Assembly: GCA_002733575.1 (NCBI GenBank)
Contig: NVWB01000152.1
Coordinates: 1-64,000, forward strand
Length of the DNA stretch: 64,000 bases
Origin: Blastopirellula sp.
GTDB taxonomy: Bacteria; Planctomycetota; Planctomycetia; Pirellulales; Pirellulaceae
Reading direction: 5' to 3'
Shown: in pieces, positions 1 through 8,925 of the stretch
Layout of the letters: each line of letters opens with the position of its first letter
Numbering within the stretch: position 1 is the first letter of the stretch
Program-made: the position numbers and the translations under genes
Notes under the pieces: model-generated
What the model saw: only the letters and a program-made list of their open reading frames with translations
Database searches by the model: none
What the model was told of the DNA's origin: nothing

Positions 1-165
1 CGCCGAGCGATGAGCGAGGATGAAGAACGAAGGCGGTAGTGAAGGAAACCTCTCTAACCTCTGATCGACTAGCGTCGACCCCGACGTCGTTTTGAATATG
101 CGTATAAAAGTGGCATGCGTTTGCCAAAAACGACATCGCGGCCACCCAGAATAAATAATACAACT
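1..165 (+). repeat. Dispersed repeat, copy A (5' end cut by window edge)
   Basis: Bases 1-40 are identical to 25590-25629. Bases about 55-165 match the reverse complement of about 25445-25580 almost base for base, including the stretch CCCCGACGTCGTTTTG and the end GGCCACCC...CAACTTC. No credible reading frame covers it, so it is a non-coding intergenic repeat. It lies directly upstream of the polyphosphate kinase gene and may contain its promoter. The family is also seen at 25590-25765 and, more divergent, at 40928-41030. Confidence 0.75.
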
Positions 166-183
166 TCACACTAGGGCACTACT

Positions 184-1038
184 ATGAATAAAAAAGACAA
201 AACGAAAAAGCATCACAAGAAAGCGGACCATTCTGATCGTGATGCCGGGAAAGATAAATCGGCCAGACTCAACAAAAAGATCTATGAGAAAGAGCTGGAG
301 AAACTTCAGACCGAAATGGTCAAGGCCCAGGAATGGATTCGGCATACTGGCCAACGGGTTGTCGTGCTGTTTGAAGGTCGAGACGGGGCTGGCAAAGGAA
401 GTACGATCAAACGTATCTCGGAACGATTGAATCCTCGCTATTGCAAGATCGTTGCGTTAAGCAAACCGTCGGATGTCGAGCAATCGCAGTGGTACTTCCA
501 GCGGTATGTTGATCACTTGCCGTCCGAAGGCGAGATCGTGTTGTTCGACCGCAGTTGGTACAACCGGGCCGGGGTAGAACGGGTCATGAACTTTTGCTCC
601 GATGACCAATATCATGAGTTCATGCGAAGCTGCCCCGAGTTTGAACGGATGCTAATCCGCGGCGGAATTCATCTGGTCAAATACTGGTTCAACGTCAGCT
701 ACGAAGAACAAGGCAAGCGGTTTGAAAAACGACTGAAACAACGTGACAAACGCTGGAAGTTTAGCCCGCTCGATATCGAAGCCCGGTTGCGCTGGCACGA
801 CTACTCACGTGCCCGCGATCAAATGCTGGCAGTGACCGACATCGAAGACTCGCCCTGGCACATCGTCCGCTCCGACGACAAACGCCGGGCCCATCTAAAC
901 TGCCTGTCCCACCTCCTCAGCCTCGGCATTTACGAAGACTTACCTGCTCGAGAGATTGAATTGCCGAAACGTGATGAGTCGAACCCTTATACGAATAGTT
1001 TGAGGGAAGATCGGGATTTTGTGCCGGAGGTGTTTTGA
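184..1038 (+). CDS. ppk2: Polyphosphate kinase 2 family protein
   Basis: Cytoplasmic polyphosphate:nucleotide phosphotransferase of the PPK2 family, which moves phosphate between polyphosphate and nucleoside di- or monophosphates. The 284-residue protein starts with about 30 mostly basic residues. It then has a Walker A loop GRDGAGKGS at residues 65-73 and the family hallmark DRSWYNR at 122-128, followed by AGVERVMNF. This is the one-domain layout and the usual length. ATG 184 is the first in-frame start and has a weak AGGG upstream. It stands alone after a dispersed repeat, with no ppk1 or ppx beside it. Whether it prefers AMP, ADP or GDP cannot be told from the sequence by eye. Confidence 0.93.
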   Translation: MNKKDKTKKHHKKADHSDRDAGKDKSARLNKKIYEKELEKLQTEMVKAQEWIRHTGQRVVVLFEGRDGAGKGSTIKRISERLNPRYCKIVALSKPSDVEQSQWYFQRYVDHLPSEGEIVLFDRSWYNRAGVERVMNFCSDDQYHEFMRSCPEFERMLIRGGIHLVKYWFNVSYEEQGKRFEKRLKQRDKRWKFSPLDIEARLRWHDYSRARDQMLAVTDIEDSPWHIVRSDDKRRAHLNCLSHLLSLGIYEDLPAREIELPKRDESNPYTNSLREDRDFVPEVF

Positions 1039-1104
1039 AGTTGAGTAGGAGAAATTTACTCACTCCATTTAACTGCAAGACTCTATTAGATGAGAGGGGA
1101 ATCT

Positions 1105-1716
1105 ATGTCGCTTGATGACTGGTATAGAAATGAGAATTGGAATGAAGAGATTGAGAGAGAGTTTTTCAGAAAACTGAATCGTGCTAGGTCTCAACGTACA
1201 CAGTATTTGGTTATTCAAGCAATGATTCTGAGCGAAAACCACCCTAGAATCACTTTGCGTTTGGTAGAGGAGTACTTTGCCTCACAGAAATCAAATAGTG
1301 ATGACGTTCGTGCAATCTGGGCAAGAGCCCTAGCATATTTGAATCTTGGGGATATCGAGAATGCGATGAAGTCGTTTCGATCTGTTTTAGATCGAGAAGA
1401 CGAATTCCCCAATTGTCTCTCTTCTGTTTACGTTGACTACCCGTACATTGTTGCCACTAGAAAGATTGAACAGGAATACGATAATGCTATTAAAGTCCTC
1501 CATGATAATGGAGACAGGCTCACACATCCGATAGAACATTTTAAGTGGCATGCTGCATTTGCATTAATACAAGATAACAGGAAGCAAGCTTGTAAAGCAC
1601 TCGAAGCTGCTCAGATAGAAACTTCCGATTTTCGATATCATCCTGGGTTTGGATTAGTCGGCGAAGCTCATGAAGAAACGATTAAGCAACTATGTAATAT
1701 CAGTAAAGCGTGTTAA
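1105..1716 (+). CDS. Hypothetical protein with TPR-like helices
   Basis: A 203-residue soluble protein that I do not recognise. ATG 1105 is chosen over ATG 1090 because AGAGGGGA sits five bases before it. The middle (ARALAYLNLGDIENAMKSF) reads as one tetratricopeptide-like helix pair and most of the rest looks helical. There is no signal peptide or membrane segment. The gene follows ppk2 on the same strand after a 66-base gap and is followed by a short GGC...AAGCAGCC repeat. A TPR scaffold role is possible, but no partner is indicated. Confidence 0.7.
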   Translation: MSLDDWYRNENWNEEIEREFFRKLNRARSQRTQYLVIQAMILSENHPRITLRLVEEYFASQKSNSDDVRAIWARALAYLNLGDIENAMKSFRSVLDREDEFPNCLSSVYVDYPYIVATRKIEQEYDNAIKVLHDNGDRLTHPIEHFKWHAAFALIQDNRKQACKALEAAQIETSDFRYHPGFGLVGEAHEETIKQLCNISKAC

Positions 1717-1718
1717 TC

Positions 1719-1755
1719 CAAAAGGCAACTAATAACAAGCAGCCACCCTACTACT
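1719..1755 (+). repeat. Short intergenic repeat, GGC-AAGCAGCC-CCCTAC type, copy 1
   Basis: AAAAGGCAACTAATAACAAG followed by CAGCCACCCTACTAC resembles 2206-2240 and 49442-49470, which share AAGGCGGCTGACAAGCAG plus CCTAC. All three sit between small hypothetical genes. The role is unknown; the CCACCCTAC end is shared with the hairpin repeats described elsewhere in this window. Confidence 0.5.
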
Positions 1756-1783
1756 AAACAAATCGGATTTTCAAATGGGAACG

Positions 1784-2203
1784 ATGAGTATTCGAGAAAA
1801 TAAAAGAGTGTCGAGCGATTCGAAGGAACCACCAAAAGGGCCGTTTCTGATCGAATTCATGCTGGTTGTTTTAGTGCTTTCCTTTGTGTCGTTTCGTTTC
1901 TTCGGTTGTCTTACCTGCGTGCTACTTCTTTGTGTCGAACTCCGATTCCGGTGTGGAAGGATGATCAAACATGGTTATTTGTTTTTGATCACGCTCGTAT
2001 TCTTACTGCCAATTGATATCCGTTTAGCATCCTCGCGATCACATTTTGGAACATCGACCCAATTCATTAGGATTGTTCGGGCACATCCAGCAGGTCATGC
2101 TGCATATCACTCTATACTTAAAAGAGAAGGAGAGGCATACTTTCTCCATATGTTGAACCCACCGCGATGGATTATTTCTGTGGATAGTACACAAAAAATG
2201 TAA
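1784..2203 (+). CDS. Hypothetical small membrane protein
   Basis: A protein of 139 residues from ATG 1784, preceded by GGGAACG; an in-frame ATG at 1775 would add three residues. After a charged N-terminus there is one hydrophobic segment at about residues 22-49 (LIEFMLVVLVLSFVSFRFFG) and a second around LFLITLVFLLPIDIRL, so it probably spans the membrane twice with a C-terminal tail outside. No family was recognised. It lies between two copies of the same short intergenic repeat. Reading-frame evidence is modest, so it may be a rapidly changing gene or a chance frame. Confidence 0.5.
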   Translation: MSIRENKRVSSDSKEPPKGPFLIEFMLVVLVLSFVSFRFFGCLTCVLLLCVELRFRCGRMIKHGYLFLITLVFLLPIDIRLASSRSHFGTSTQFIRIVRAHPAGHAAYHSILKREGEAYFLHMLNPPRWIISVDSTQKM

Positions 2204-2205
2204 TT

Positions 2206-2240
2206 CAAAAGGCGGCTGACAAGCAGCCTGCCTACTACGC
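2206..2240 (+). repeat. Short intergenic repeat, GGC-AAGCAGCC-CCCTAC type, copy 2
   Basis: CAAAAGGCGGCTGACAAGCA then GCCTGCCTACTAC, directly after the stop codon of the 1784-2203 gene. It is nearly identical in its core to 49442-49470. Confidence 0.55.
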
Positions 2241-2438
2241 TCAATCGGTGTCAGACATCGTACAAGGTTATTATGTAGCGTACAATAAAAACCAACACAA
2301 ACCGAATAGACAGATGGATGGCATCCAAGCGGTAGGTTTCAACGAAACAAATTGTCTGTGAAGATCGCTCAATATTCGATCACGTTTTGTTTTAGACCAT
2401 CCATCCTACGATACTTTCAACCTACAACGGGACAACCT

Positions 2439-3119
2439 ATGGGTTTTTTTGACTGGCTGTTTCCATCTAAAATACATGTGGAGCTTGCCGATGAAATTTG
2501 GATGACACATGAAGCCAAACAACGAGGATTCGTTCAACGTTTGCAGCAACATATCAAAGAACATGACCGATTGATTATCGTTGTGCATTTTGTCGATTCA
2601 ATGGAATTCGTTTGTGAATTACTGCGTCAGGCACAGATTGATTTCGAGCATATTCAACACGCTTGGGATGCCCGTGACACGGCTAATTTCTTACAACAGT
2701 CAGAAAACACAATAGTGATTCTAGCCGAGTCGTTGCCAGATACTAGGGCGATAGGTCAATCGAAGCAAGTTGACGAGTTCTCACCGATTACTTCTATTTT
2801 TGTCTATGAAAAACATTTATTGCTATCTCAAGATGAACGCATCACACTATTTGCTAAAAGCCTTCCGTGCCGAACGGAATTGAAATACTTTCTTTCTTTA
2901 GAAGACCCGCTGATTAAAATCTTCTTCGGAGACTGGGTTCAAGATTGGTTAACCAGTGCGGGAGGATTGCAGGAGGATGAGGCCATCGAGAGCAAGATGG
3001 TGGGTCGACGTATTCGTACCGCACAAAAAATGATCGAAGAAAAGATAGGAAATCAGCCATTTGCGGGCCCCAATCCTGAGACTACGCAGCAGTGGCTAGA
3101 GCGAGCTCAGGTACAATAA
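2439..3119 (+). CDS. Stand-alone protein resembling the NBD2/helical scaffold part of SecA
   Basis: A 226-residue protein; ATG 2439 is chosen because upstream in-frame codons give no sensible N-terminus. The C-terminal half closely resembles SecA just after its second nucleotide-binding domain: FLSLEDPLIKIF at 151-162 matches SecA RFYLSMEDALMRIF, and EAIESKMVGRRIRTAQKM matches the start of the helical scaffold. The preceding part follows NBD2 order (EKH at 124-126 for the SecA TERHE motif), but the GRGTD and GRSGRQGD nucleotide motifs are gone. The DEAD motor half is absent, so it is unlikely to be an active translocase. It is followed by a membrane M48 protease gene. The SecA relationship is by eye and would need a profile search. 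Confidence 0.65.
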   Translation: MGFFDWLFPSKIHVELADEIWMTHEAKQRGFVQRLQQHIKEHDRLIIVVHFVDSMEFVCELLRQAQIDFEHIQHAWDARDTANFLQQSENTIVILAESLPDTRAIGQSKQVDEFSPITSIFVYEKHLLLSQDERITLFAKSLPCRTELKYFLSLEDPLIKIFFGDWVQDWLTSAGGLQEDEAIESKMVGRRIRTAQKMIEEKIGNQPFAGPNPETTQQWLERAQVQ

Positions 3120-3129
3120 TCAGTAGAGC

Positions 3130-3164
3130 GTAGAGTGGATGAAATGAAAATTCATCCACCCTAC
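3130..3164. repeat. GTGGATGAA hairpin repeat, copy a (terminator-like)
   Basis: GTAGaGTGGATGAA and TTCATCCACcCTAC form a 14-base stem with one mismatch around a seven-base loop, 10 bases after the stop of the SecA-like gene. There is no T-run, so intrinsic termination is uncertain. The same hairpin recurs several times in the 52-57 kb region. Confidence 0.65.
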
Positions 3165-3296
3165 TCCTGTCTTCACTTTCTCAAAAAAATACTTGCATTA
3201 CATTTTCGCATCTGATACCCTACGTAGGTGGCATTTTGTCTATTCAGATTAAGTGCATTAATATCTACATTTTGTTACAGTACAAAGCTGGTTCAC

Positions 3297-6119
3297 ATGC
3301 TTCTTCGCCCCCTAAAAAGGTCTTTCCCATCGTGTGTAATTTTATTACTGAGCCTAATCTTTACTAGCGATAATATCTTTGCGCAGTTTCCTGGAGGACC
3401 TTCGATTCCTTCAGCGCCTAGACCTTCAGTTCCTAGACCTTCAGTTCCTAGACCTTCCGCCCCCCGACCTGGTTCGTATCGGCCTTCTCCATCTCGCCCA
3501 AGCCCTTATGGTGGCTCAAGGACGAATCGCCCGTCGACTCCCTACTCAAGCAGACCCAGCAGCACTCCTTATTCTCAGAACCCTCAATCCAACACGAACA
3601 GAACAAGAAACAATAGTTTTTTGCCATGGTCTCAAAAACCATCCACTCCCTTATCACCTACGCGCCAACCTCTGGCACCCTCTTTGCGACAACGATACCC
3701 TAGTGCTCGAACATCAAATACGAACGTTTCATCACCTCAAATTGATAGCCCACGTTTTGGACGTCACTCTATTGGACAGATTCATAGTGGCATCAATGTT
3801 CCCCAAACCGGCTCTTGGAAGCAGATCGAATCTCAGTTTCGTCAGGGTAATTTTTCACAAGGACAAGCTATCTTAGATTCGCAGTTAGAGCACTCATCAT
3901 CTTTGGAATCTACGATGTCAGCGGTTTGGGCATTGGAAAATACAGCGTCTCCTCAAGAGATGGTCAATAAGTACCGATCCCAAGCTCTTGAACTTGCCAA
4001 TAAACAGATAAATGCGAATCAAGTTCAGTCGCCGCTACCTTGGATCGCGGTCGCAAAGTTTTCGCTAGAAGATAACGACCCTATTCAATTTAACAAAGCC
4101 ACAAATAATCTGATCGAGAAATACCCCAACTCTGAATATGGCCCCTACTTCCAGGGCATTCAATTTCTCCAATCTCAAGACTGGAAAGCTGCGGAAGTTT
4201 CACTCAACAAAGCTCACGATCTGGGTATGTCAGACGAAAGCATCAATCACCTTATTAAGATGGCGATTGACAATCAAAAGTGGATTTGGACGTATGTGTA
4301 TATAATCTTAGTAGCAATTGGCATTTGGATTGTCCTCTCGATATTTTTAATTTTCATCGGAAGATTTCTATCCTACCAAACCCTCAGGGCGATTCGAATA
4401 AATCGAGGTGATATCGCAAAGATAGGTTGGACCACAAGGACTCTTTATCGATATGTTATAAATTTAGCCTCTTTGTACTACTTCCTCTCCCTTCCTGTTC
4501 TCCTTGTGCTTACGTTGGCCCTTCCTGCCTCGCTCGCATATGCCCTACTAATGTTACCTGAAATTGGTTTTGTATTAGGTGCCATCGTATTAGTCGTGGG
4601 AAGTGGTAGCGTGCTTACCGTGATCGCAGGGATACGAGCGGCGTTTGTCAAATGGAATGAAGATGGCGAAATGCGTAGCCTTACGCGAGCCGAATCTCCT
4701 GAACTATGGGCATTATGCGATCAAGTTGCCAAAGTGGTGGGGACACGATCCATAGATCAAATTATATTAACCCCAGGCACCGATCTGGGAGTGTTTGAAC
4801 GAGGGAGTTTATCGCAGCGAATGAGAGATCGTGGAGAGCGATTCTTAGTTGTTGGCATGGGAATTCTTGATAGTTTTCAAGTAGATGCTTTTTGTGCTGT
4901 TCTCGCACATGAATATGGGCATTTCTTAAATCGTGATACCGCAGGAGGTGGTTTAGCGATGCAAGTAAGAATCGCTATGGAGCAGTGGGTCAATGCTATT
5001 ATCATTCGTGGAAAAATTCGTTGGTGGGATATCGCAGTCAGGTTTCTATTTTTCTATGGGCGACTCTTCTACAAGCTTTCTTTTGGAGCTGAAAGATTAC
5101 AAGAAATTTTAGCCGATAGAATTTCAGTAAAAGCTTATGGTGCTAAAGCATTTTGCGATGGATTGCAACAAGCACATGCCAGTGACTTTCATTTCTCTCA
5201 GCGTATAGATAACCAAATAGATGGTTATCTACGGGGAGAGCCCATCACGAAAGCATTTTATAACCAAGAAGATGCTTCTGATCTTGAATTGATCGAATAT
5301 CGTGAACAGGTTTTGCTTGAAATTTGCACTCAACCAAGCACTAATATGGATACGCATCCAGCTCCAGCTGAAAGAGTGCGGCTTGCGGAACAATACGAGG
5401 CTCAAAAGGGAACCCAGAGCTCAAAGGAAGATAGTAGATTAGTATTAGACATCCTCTCAAATCGAGCTGATCTGCTTGCGGAGATGAATGGACAATTTTA
5501 CCACGTATTGGGAGAACAAGCTGAATTAAGGGCTTATAAACAAGAAATTCGCCTACAACATATTAATTCAATACTCAAAGAAGATCCCTATCCAGAAGCC
5601 TATTCGGAGCGTGCAATCGTTTATCTAAATCGAGGAAGATACAATGAAGCACTAGCTGATATTCAATATGTTATCAAGAAAGATCCTAAGAACTTAAATT
5701 TTCAGTTAGGCGAAGCAAGCATCTTGTCAAAAATGAGACGAGATCATGAAGCGATTGACCGGTTTGAGCAGCTTATTAAAAAAGACAATGAGATGCTAAA
5801 TCCCATAAACTATATTCGAATGGCAGAATGCTTTCTTCGAGTAAATAATCCATGCAAGTCTGCCGAAGCATTTGCGAAAGCACTCGATATTTCACCTCAT
5901 TCCATCGCAGCAAAACTAGGTCGTGGCGAAGCATTTTTAGCAATGCAGCAATATGAAGCGGCCTTAGAAAACTTTGAAAATATCACAAACGAATTTCCTC
6001 GTTGCGGCGAGGCCCACCTAGGGATAGCGAAAGCTCAAGAACATTTAGGAGAAGATTTTGAAGCAGCAATCTCTCGAATAACTGCCTCACGATTTGTCCC
6101 TAAACTTTCACTCACTTAA
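3297..6119 (+). CDS. Membrane-bound M48 family metalloprotease with TPR domains
   Basis: A 940-residue protein from ATG 3297, chosen because it begins a signal peptide (MLLRPLKRSFPSC, then VILLLSLIFTSDNIFAQ). A proline/serine-rich segment with PRPS repeats (about 35-120) follows, then TPR-like helices to about 325, and hydrophobic segments from 329 to about 460. The protease domain has HEYGH at 538-542 and the third zinc ligand in EILAD at 603-607, the M48 (HtpX/Ste24/BepA-like) signature. C-terminal TPRs (YSERAIVYLNRGRYNEALAD and following) end the protein. It is much longer than HtpX (about 290 residues), and combines sensing or docking repeats with a zinc protease. A role in envelope protein quality control is inferred from the family. 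Confidence 0.88.
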   Translation: MLLRPLKRSFPSCVILLLSLIFTSDNIFAQFPGGPSIPSAPRPSVPRPSVPRPSAPRPGSYRPSPSRPSPYGGSRTNRPSTPYSSRPSSTPYSQNPQSNTNRTRNNSFLPWSQKPSTPLSPTRQPLAPSLRQRYPSARTSNTNVSSPQIDSPRFGRHSIGQIHSGINVPQTGSWKQIESQFRQGNFSQGQAILDSQLEHSSSLESTMSAVWALENTASPQEMVNKYRSQALELANKQINANQVQSPLPWIAVAKFSLEDNDPIQFNKATNNLIEKYPNSEYGPYFQGIQFLQSQDWKAAEVSLNKAHDLGMSDESINHLIKMAIDNQKWIWTYVYIILVAIGIWIVLSIFLIFIGRFLSYQTLRAIRINRGDIAKIGWTTRTLYRYVINLASLYYFLSLPVLLVLTLALPASLAYALLMLPEIGFVLGAIVLVVGSGSVLTVIAGIRAAFVKWNEDGEMRSLTRAESPELWALCDQVAKVVGTRSIDQIILTPGTDLGVFERGSLSQRMRDRGERFLVVGMGILDSFQVDAFCAVLAHEYGHFLNRDTAGGGLAMQVRIAMEQWVNAIIIRGKIRWWDIAVRFLFFYGRLFYKLSFGAERLQEILADRISVKAYGAKAFCDGLQQAHASDFHFSQRIDNQIDGYLRGEPITKAFYNQEDASDLELIEYREQVLLEICTQPSTNMDTHPAPAERVRLAEQYEAQKGTQSSKEDSRLVLDILSNRADLLAEMNGQFYHVLGEQAELRAYKQEIRLQHINSILKEDPYPEAYSERAIVYLNRGRYNEALADIQYVIKKDPKNLNFQLGEASILSKMRRDHEAIDRFEQLIKKDNEMLNPINYIRMAECFLRVNNPCKSAEAFAKALDISPHSIAAKLGRGEAFLAMQQYEAALENFENITNEFPRCGEAHLGIAKAQEHLGEDFEAAISRITASRFVPKLSLT

Positions 6120-6172
6120 TAGATTTCTTTCTGTGCTACTCTTTTTCAGGACGTTTGCGAACCCTAAATCCT

Positions 6173-6781
6173 ATGAAATCAAATTTACAACAATGTATTG
6201 AAAACTTTGGGCCTGCTCCTCGTAAATTTACAGGTCGGAAACTAAATGCTTATCTGAAAATTCAACGACCTTATTGGATTCGCGTTTCACCTAGTGATCA
6301 ACTCGCAAAGACTTTCAATTTGCTGGATATGCTGTATCGAGAAGGAATTGTTGTATGGGGGCAAGTCGTTCAGGCAAATTATCAAATTTTCTCAGAAGGT
6401 ACGGAGGATATGCCTGGGGATGTTGTATTTTCTTTGGATCAGAACGCTCAGCCAATGCCTACGGAACTGCATTCAGTTTCCATGAAAATTAATGAGATAA
6501 AGCATAGTGATTCACCAGACCCAGCTTACAAAAAGCTTATAGATCATTACGCCGATGACTATTCACGAGTCTACAGCCTAGAAGTTCCTGACAAAATCAG
6601 TCCCAATTTTAAATGTCATATCTCTACCACATATTTTTCGCGAAAGCATCTCCCTGCTGGATTGTTATGCACTGGGTTACTTCCATTAATTGTGCTGCCA
6701 AGAACCCCCATGGTAACAATCCCATTGCCTGAAGCATTTTGGCCTGCTGCTTTAGCGGAATGGTGGCTTGAACCCGCTTAG
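6173..6781 (+). CDS. Hypothetical protein
   Basis: A soluble protein of 202 residues from ATG 6173, 53 bases after the M48 protease stop, so it may be cotranscribed. No signal peptide or membrane segment was found, apart from a moderately hydrophobic stretch LLCTGLLPLIVLPRTP near the C-terminus. The N-terminus (GPAPRKFTGRKLNAYLKIQRPYW) and the middle (GIVVWGQVVQANYQIF) look like a compact mixed alpha/beta fold. I recognise no family and assign no function. Confidence 0.65.
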   Translation: MKSNLQQCIENFGPAPRKFTGRKLNAYLKIQRPYWIRVSPSDQLAKTFNLLDMLYREGIVVWGQVVQANYQIFSEGTEDMPGDVVFSLDQNAQPMPTELHSVSMKINEIKHSDSPDPAYKKLIDHYADDYSRVYSLEVPDKISPNFKCHISTTYFSRKHLPAGLLCTGLLPLIVLPRTPMVTIPLPEAFWPAALAEWWLEPA

Positions 6782-6800
6782 ATTCTACTACTTAACAATT

Positions 6801-6920
6801 TCTCATTTCTTCAAATGATCATACTCAGGGTTAACAGATTTCGCTTTCCAACGATCCAACGTGGCTTGCAATCCGGCGTCGGATTCTTGGTGTTGGCCCA
6901 GGTCGCCGGTTTCTTTGATC
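6801..6920 (-). pseudogene. Remnant of a third sulfatase gene (3' end only)
   Basis: These 120 bases align with 8926-9044, the 3' end of the neighbouring minus-strand sulfatase gene. In the minus frame they encode a matching C-terminus ending NPEYDHLKK and a stop, in frame with no disruption. Similarity stops abruptly at about 6920, and no sulfatase core follows. It is therefore the tail of a duplicated gene whose body was lost. The rest of the gap (6921-7139) shows no gene or repeat that I can identify; it holds the promoter region of the next sulfatase. Confidence 0.85.
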
Positions 6921-7139
6921 ACAGTCGCTACTACACTTAGGCATTCTGCTTCTTCTCAGTCATTCTAAAGTCGTATTAGACGGATAATGCCTGTCGTATC
7001 GATCTTTTGTCTATTTCTTTGACTCTACGCCATTTAAAACCTACTCTTCTTGCGTGTTGCCGCAATACTTAGGTGGTTACTGATCGATAAATTAGGGTTA
7101 CTATCCCCTTCTTCTGAAAAATAAAAAAAGGTGCTAGAA

Positions 7140-8852
7140 ATGAATTCTACCAAATGGCGGATTAAATGTCTCTGTTTACTAAGCATTGGCCTGCTGACCA
7201 CAATGTTTGGTCAAGCTCATGCGCAGAAAATTATTCACGATGCGGAACACTATCTGCTAGAAGCCCAACATGGCGAGAAATGGGCTGCGGAAGACAAAGT
7301 CATTGATGCCAAATTGGCTGAACTCGAGAAGAAGCATGGTCGTCGCCCGAACTTAATTCATATCATGTGGGACGACACGCCGCTGGGCGAAGTCGGAATT
7401 CCAGAAATCCAAAAGCTTCGTGGTTTTGAAACACCGAACATGAATCAGATGGCCAAAGAGGGTATCAACTTCATGCGAATGTGTACCGAACCTTCTTGCA
7501 CTCCAACTCGGGCCGCTTTTATGACGGGCCGGTATGCCATTCGGAGTGGAATGCATACCGTGAGTTTTCCAATTGAGAACTCTGGAATCGATGCCGACGA
7601 GGTGACACTGGCCGAAGTGCTAAGCAAAGCGGGCTACTCAACTGCGTTTTACGGCAAATGGCATCTCGGTGATACCGAGCCAAGTTATTGCCATAACCAA
7701 GGTTTCGACGAAGCTTTCTTTTGCCCTTACAACCAAGTTCCCAGTATGTGGGTGCCTGAGATGGAATCTGCCAATGTCATCACAGGACTGTTTCCTGAAA
7801 TGTATGGCAAAGACATCTACGATATTGATAACTCGTGGCAGCCGCGAGCATCGGTTTGGGCGTTAGAAGGAACTAAGGGCGGTAAGACTTTCGAGCGAAT
7901 GCCTCCTCCTAAAATCTCGAACTACTGGGATATTGAGACTGAATGCCAAGATCGCACACTCGCGTTCATCAAGAAAAATGCGGATGCCAAGAAGCCTTTC
8001 TACGTTTCGTATCAGCCCATTCTTTTGAGCTTTGCGCCTGATGCTCGTAACCCAAAAAAACTGACTGCCAACAAAAATGCGTTGCAAGAAGGGCTAGTCA
8101 AGATCGATGCCTTTATTGCTCGACTGCGAAAGCAACTCGAAGAACAAGGGCTTGCTGAAAACACGCTTATTATTATTCAAGCTGATAATGGGCCTTTTAC
8201 TCATCATGGCCCACGTGGCATGGTTGAAACTTTGTACCGTGGTGGAAAAGGCGATTTCACCGAAGGCGGTTATCGCGTTCCATGTATTGCCACTTGGCCT
8301 AGCGTTATCAAGCCAGGGCAGATCATTGGCGATGTACTTCACATCACGGACCTATTCACCACGTTTGCCCGTTTAGCTGGGGCAACTGAGTTCATTCCAA
8401 CAGATCGCGTAATTGATGGAATCGATCAAACCTCGTTGTTCTTCAACGGCGATGGATACAGTCGACGTGATTATTTGATGGTCTATCAAGGCCCTAACTT
8501 AGCAGCCGCAGTCAAAGGACGCTTCAAACGCGATTGGGCCAACGCACTACAAGGTCTATCAGGAAATGAGTTCTACGATCTCTATACCGATCCTCGTGAA
8601 GTCCACGGCGAGATGATTGAACAGTTTCACGTGAAGAGCATGTTCAATCGACAGCGTGCCCGTCATGAATTATGGATCAAAAAGTATCCCAATCGTCCTG
8701 ATGCCACTAAGGGGCCTGCGTTAACAGGAATCGAAAATGTTCGGCCTGAGACAACCAAAATATACTCGGCACCCATTGATGTGAGTAAACTTCCCTTCGA
8801 TCCAAGGGAAGTCAGTGAACATGACTTGCCATGGACTAATAGTGACAAATAA
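7140..8852 (+). CDS. Secreted sulfatase (arylsulfatase family)
   Basis: A type I sulfatase of 570 residues from ATG 7140, which follows AGGTGCTAG; GTG 7131 is less likely. The signal peptide is about residues 1-29, ending QAHAQ. The formylglycine motif CTPTR lies at 120-124, followed by AAFMTGRY, and upstream WDDTPLGEVG supplies the metal-binding aspartates. KWHLGD, typical of the family, follows. Family members hydrolyse sulfate esters after a sulfatase-modifying enzyme converts the cysteine to formylglycine; no such enzyme is in this window. A strong terminator follows at 8890-8918. Planctomycete sulfatases often act on sulfated polysaccharides, but the substrate here is unknown. Confidence 0.93.
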   Translation: MNSTKWRIKCLCLLSIGLLTTMFGQAHAQKIIHDAEHYLLEAQHGEKWAAEDKVIDAKLAELEKKHGRRPNLIHIMWDDTPLGEVGIPEIQKLRGFETPNMNQMAKEGINFMRMCTEPSCTPTRAAFMTGRYAIRSGMHTVSFPIENSGIDADEVTLAEVLSKAGYSTAFYGKWHLGDTEPSYCHNQGFDEAFFCPYNQVPSMWVPEMESANVITGLFPEMYGKDIYDIDNSWQPRASVWALEGTKGGKTFERMPPPKISNYWDIETECQDRTLAFIKKNADAKKPFYVSYQPILLSFAPDARNPKKLTANKNALQEGLVKIDAFIARLRKQLEEQGLAENTLIIIQADNGPFTHHGPRGMVETLYRGGKGDFTEGGYRVPCIATWPSVIKPGQIIGDVLHITDLFTTFARLAGATEFIPTDRVIDGIDQTSLFFNGDGYSRRDYLMVYQGPNLAAAVKGRFKRDWANALQGLSGNEFYDLYTDPREVHGEMIEQFHVKSMFNRQRARHELWIKKYPNRPDATKGPALTGIENVRPETTKIYSAPIDVSKLPFDPREVSEHDLPWTNSDK

Positions 8853-8889
8853 GTGTAGCTTCAGAATTCACTTCTGAGTTGAATCATAA

Positions 8890-8918
8890 GATGGCTGGAA
8901 TTCCCAGCCATCTTTTTT
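8890..8918 (+). terminator. Rho-independent terminator after the sulfatase gene
   Basis: GATGGCTGG (8890-8898), a five-base loop AATTC, and CCAGCCATC (8904-8912) form a perfect nine-base-pair stem, followed by TTTTTT. It lies 37 bases after the 7140-8852 stop and just before the end of the convergent sulfatase gene. Confidence 0.85.
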
Positions 8919-8925
8919 ATTAATC

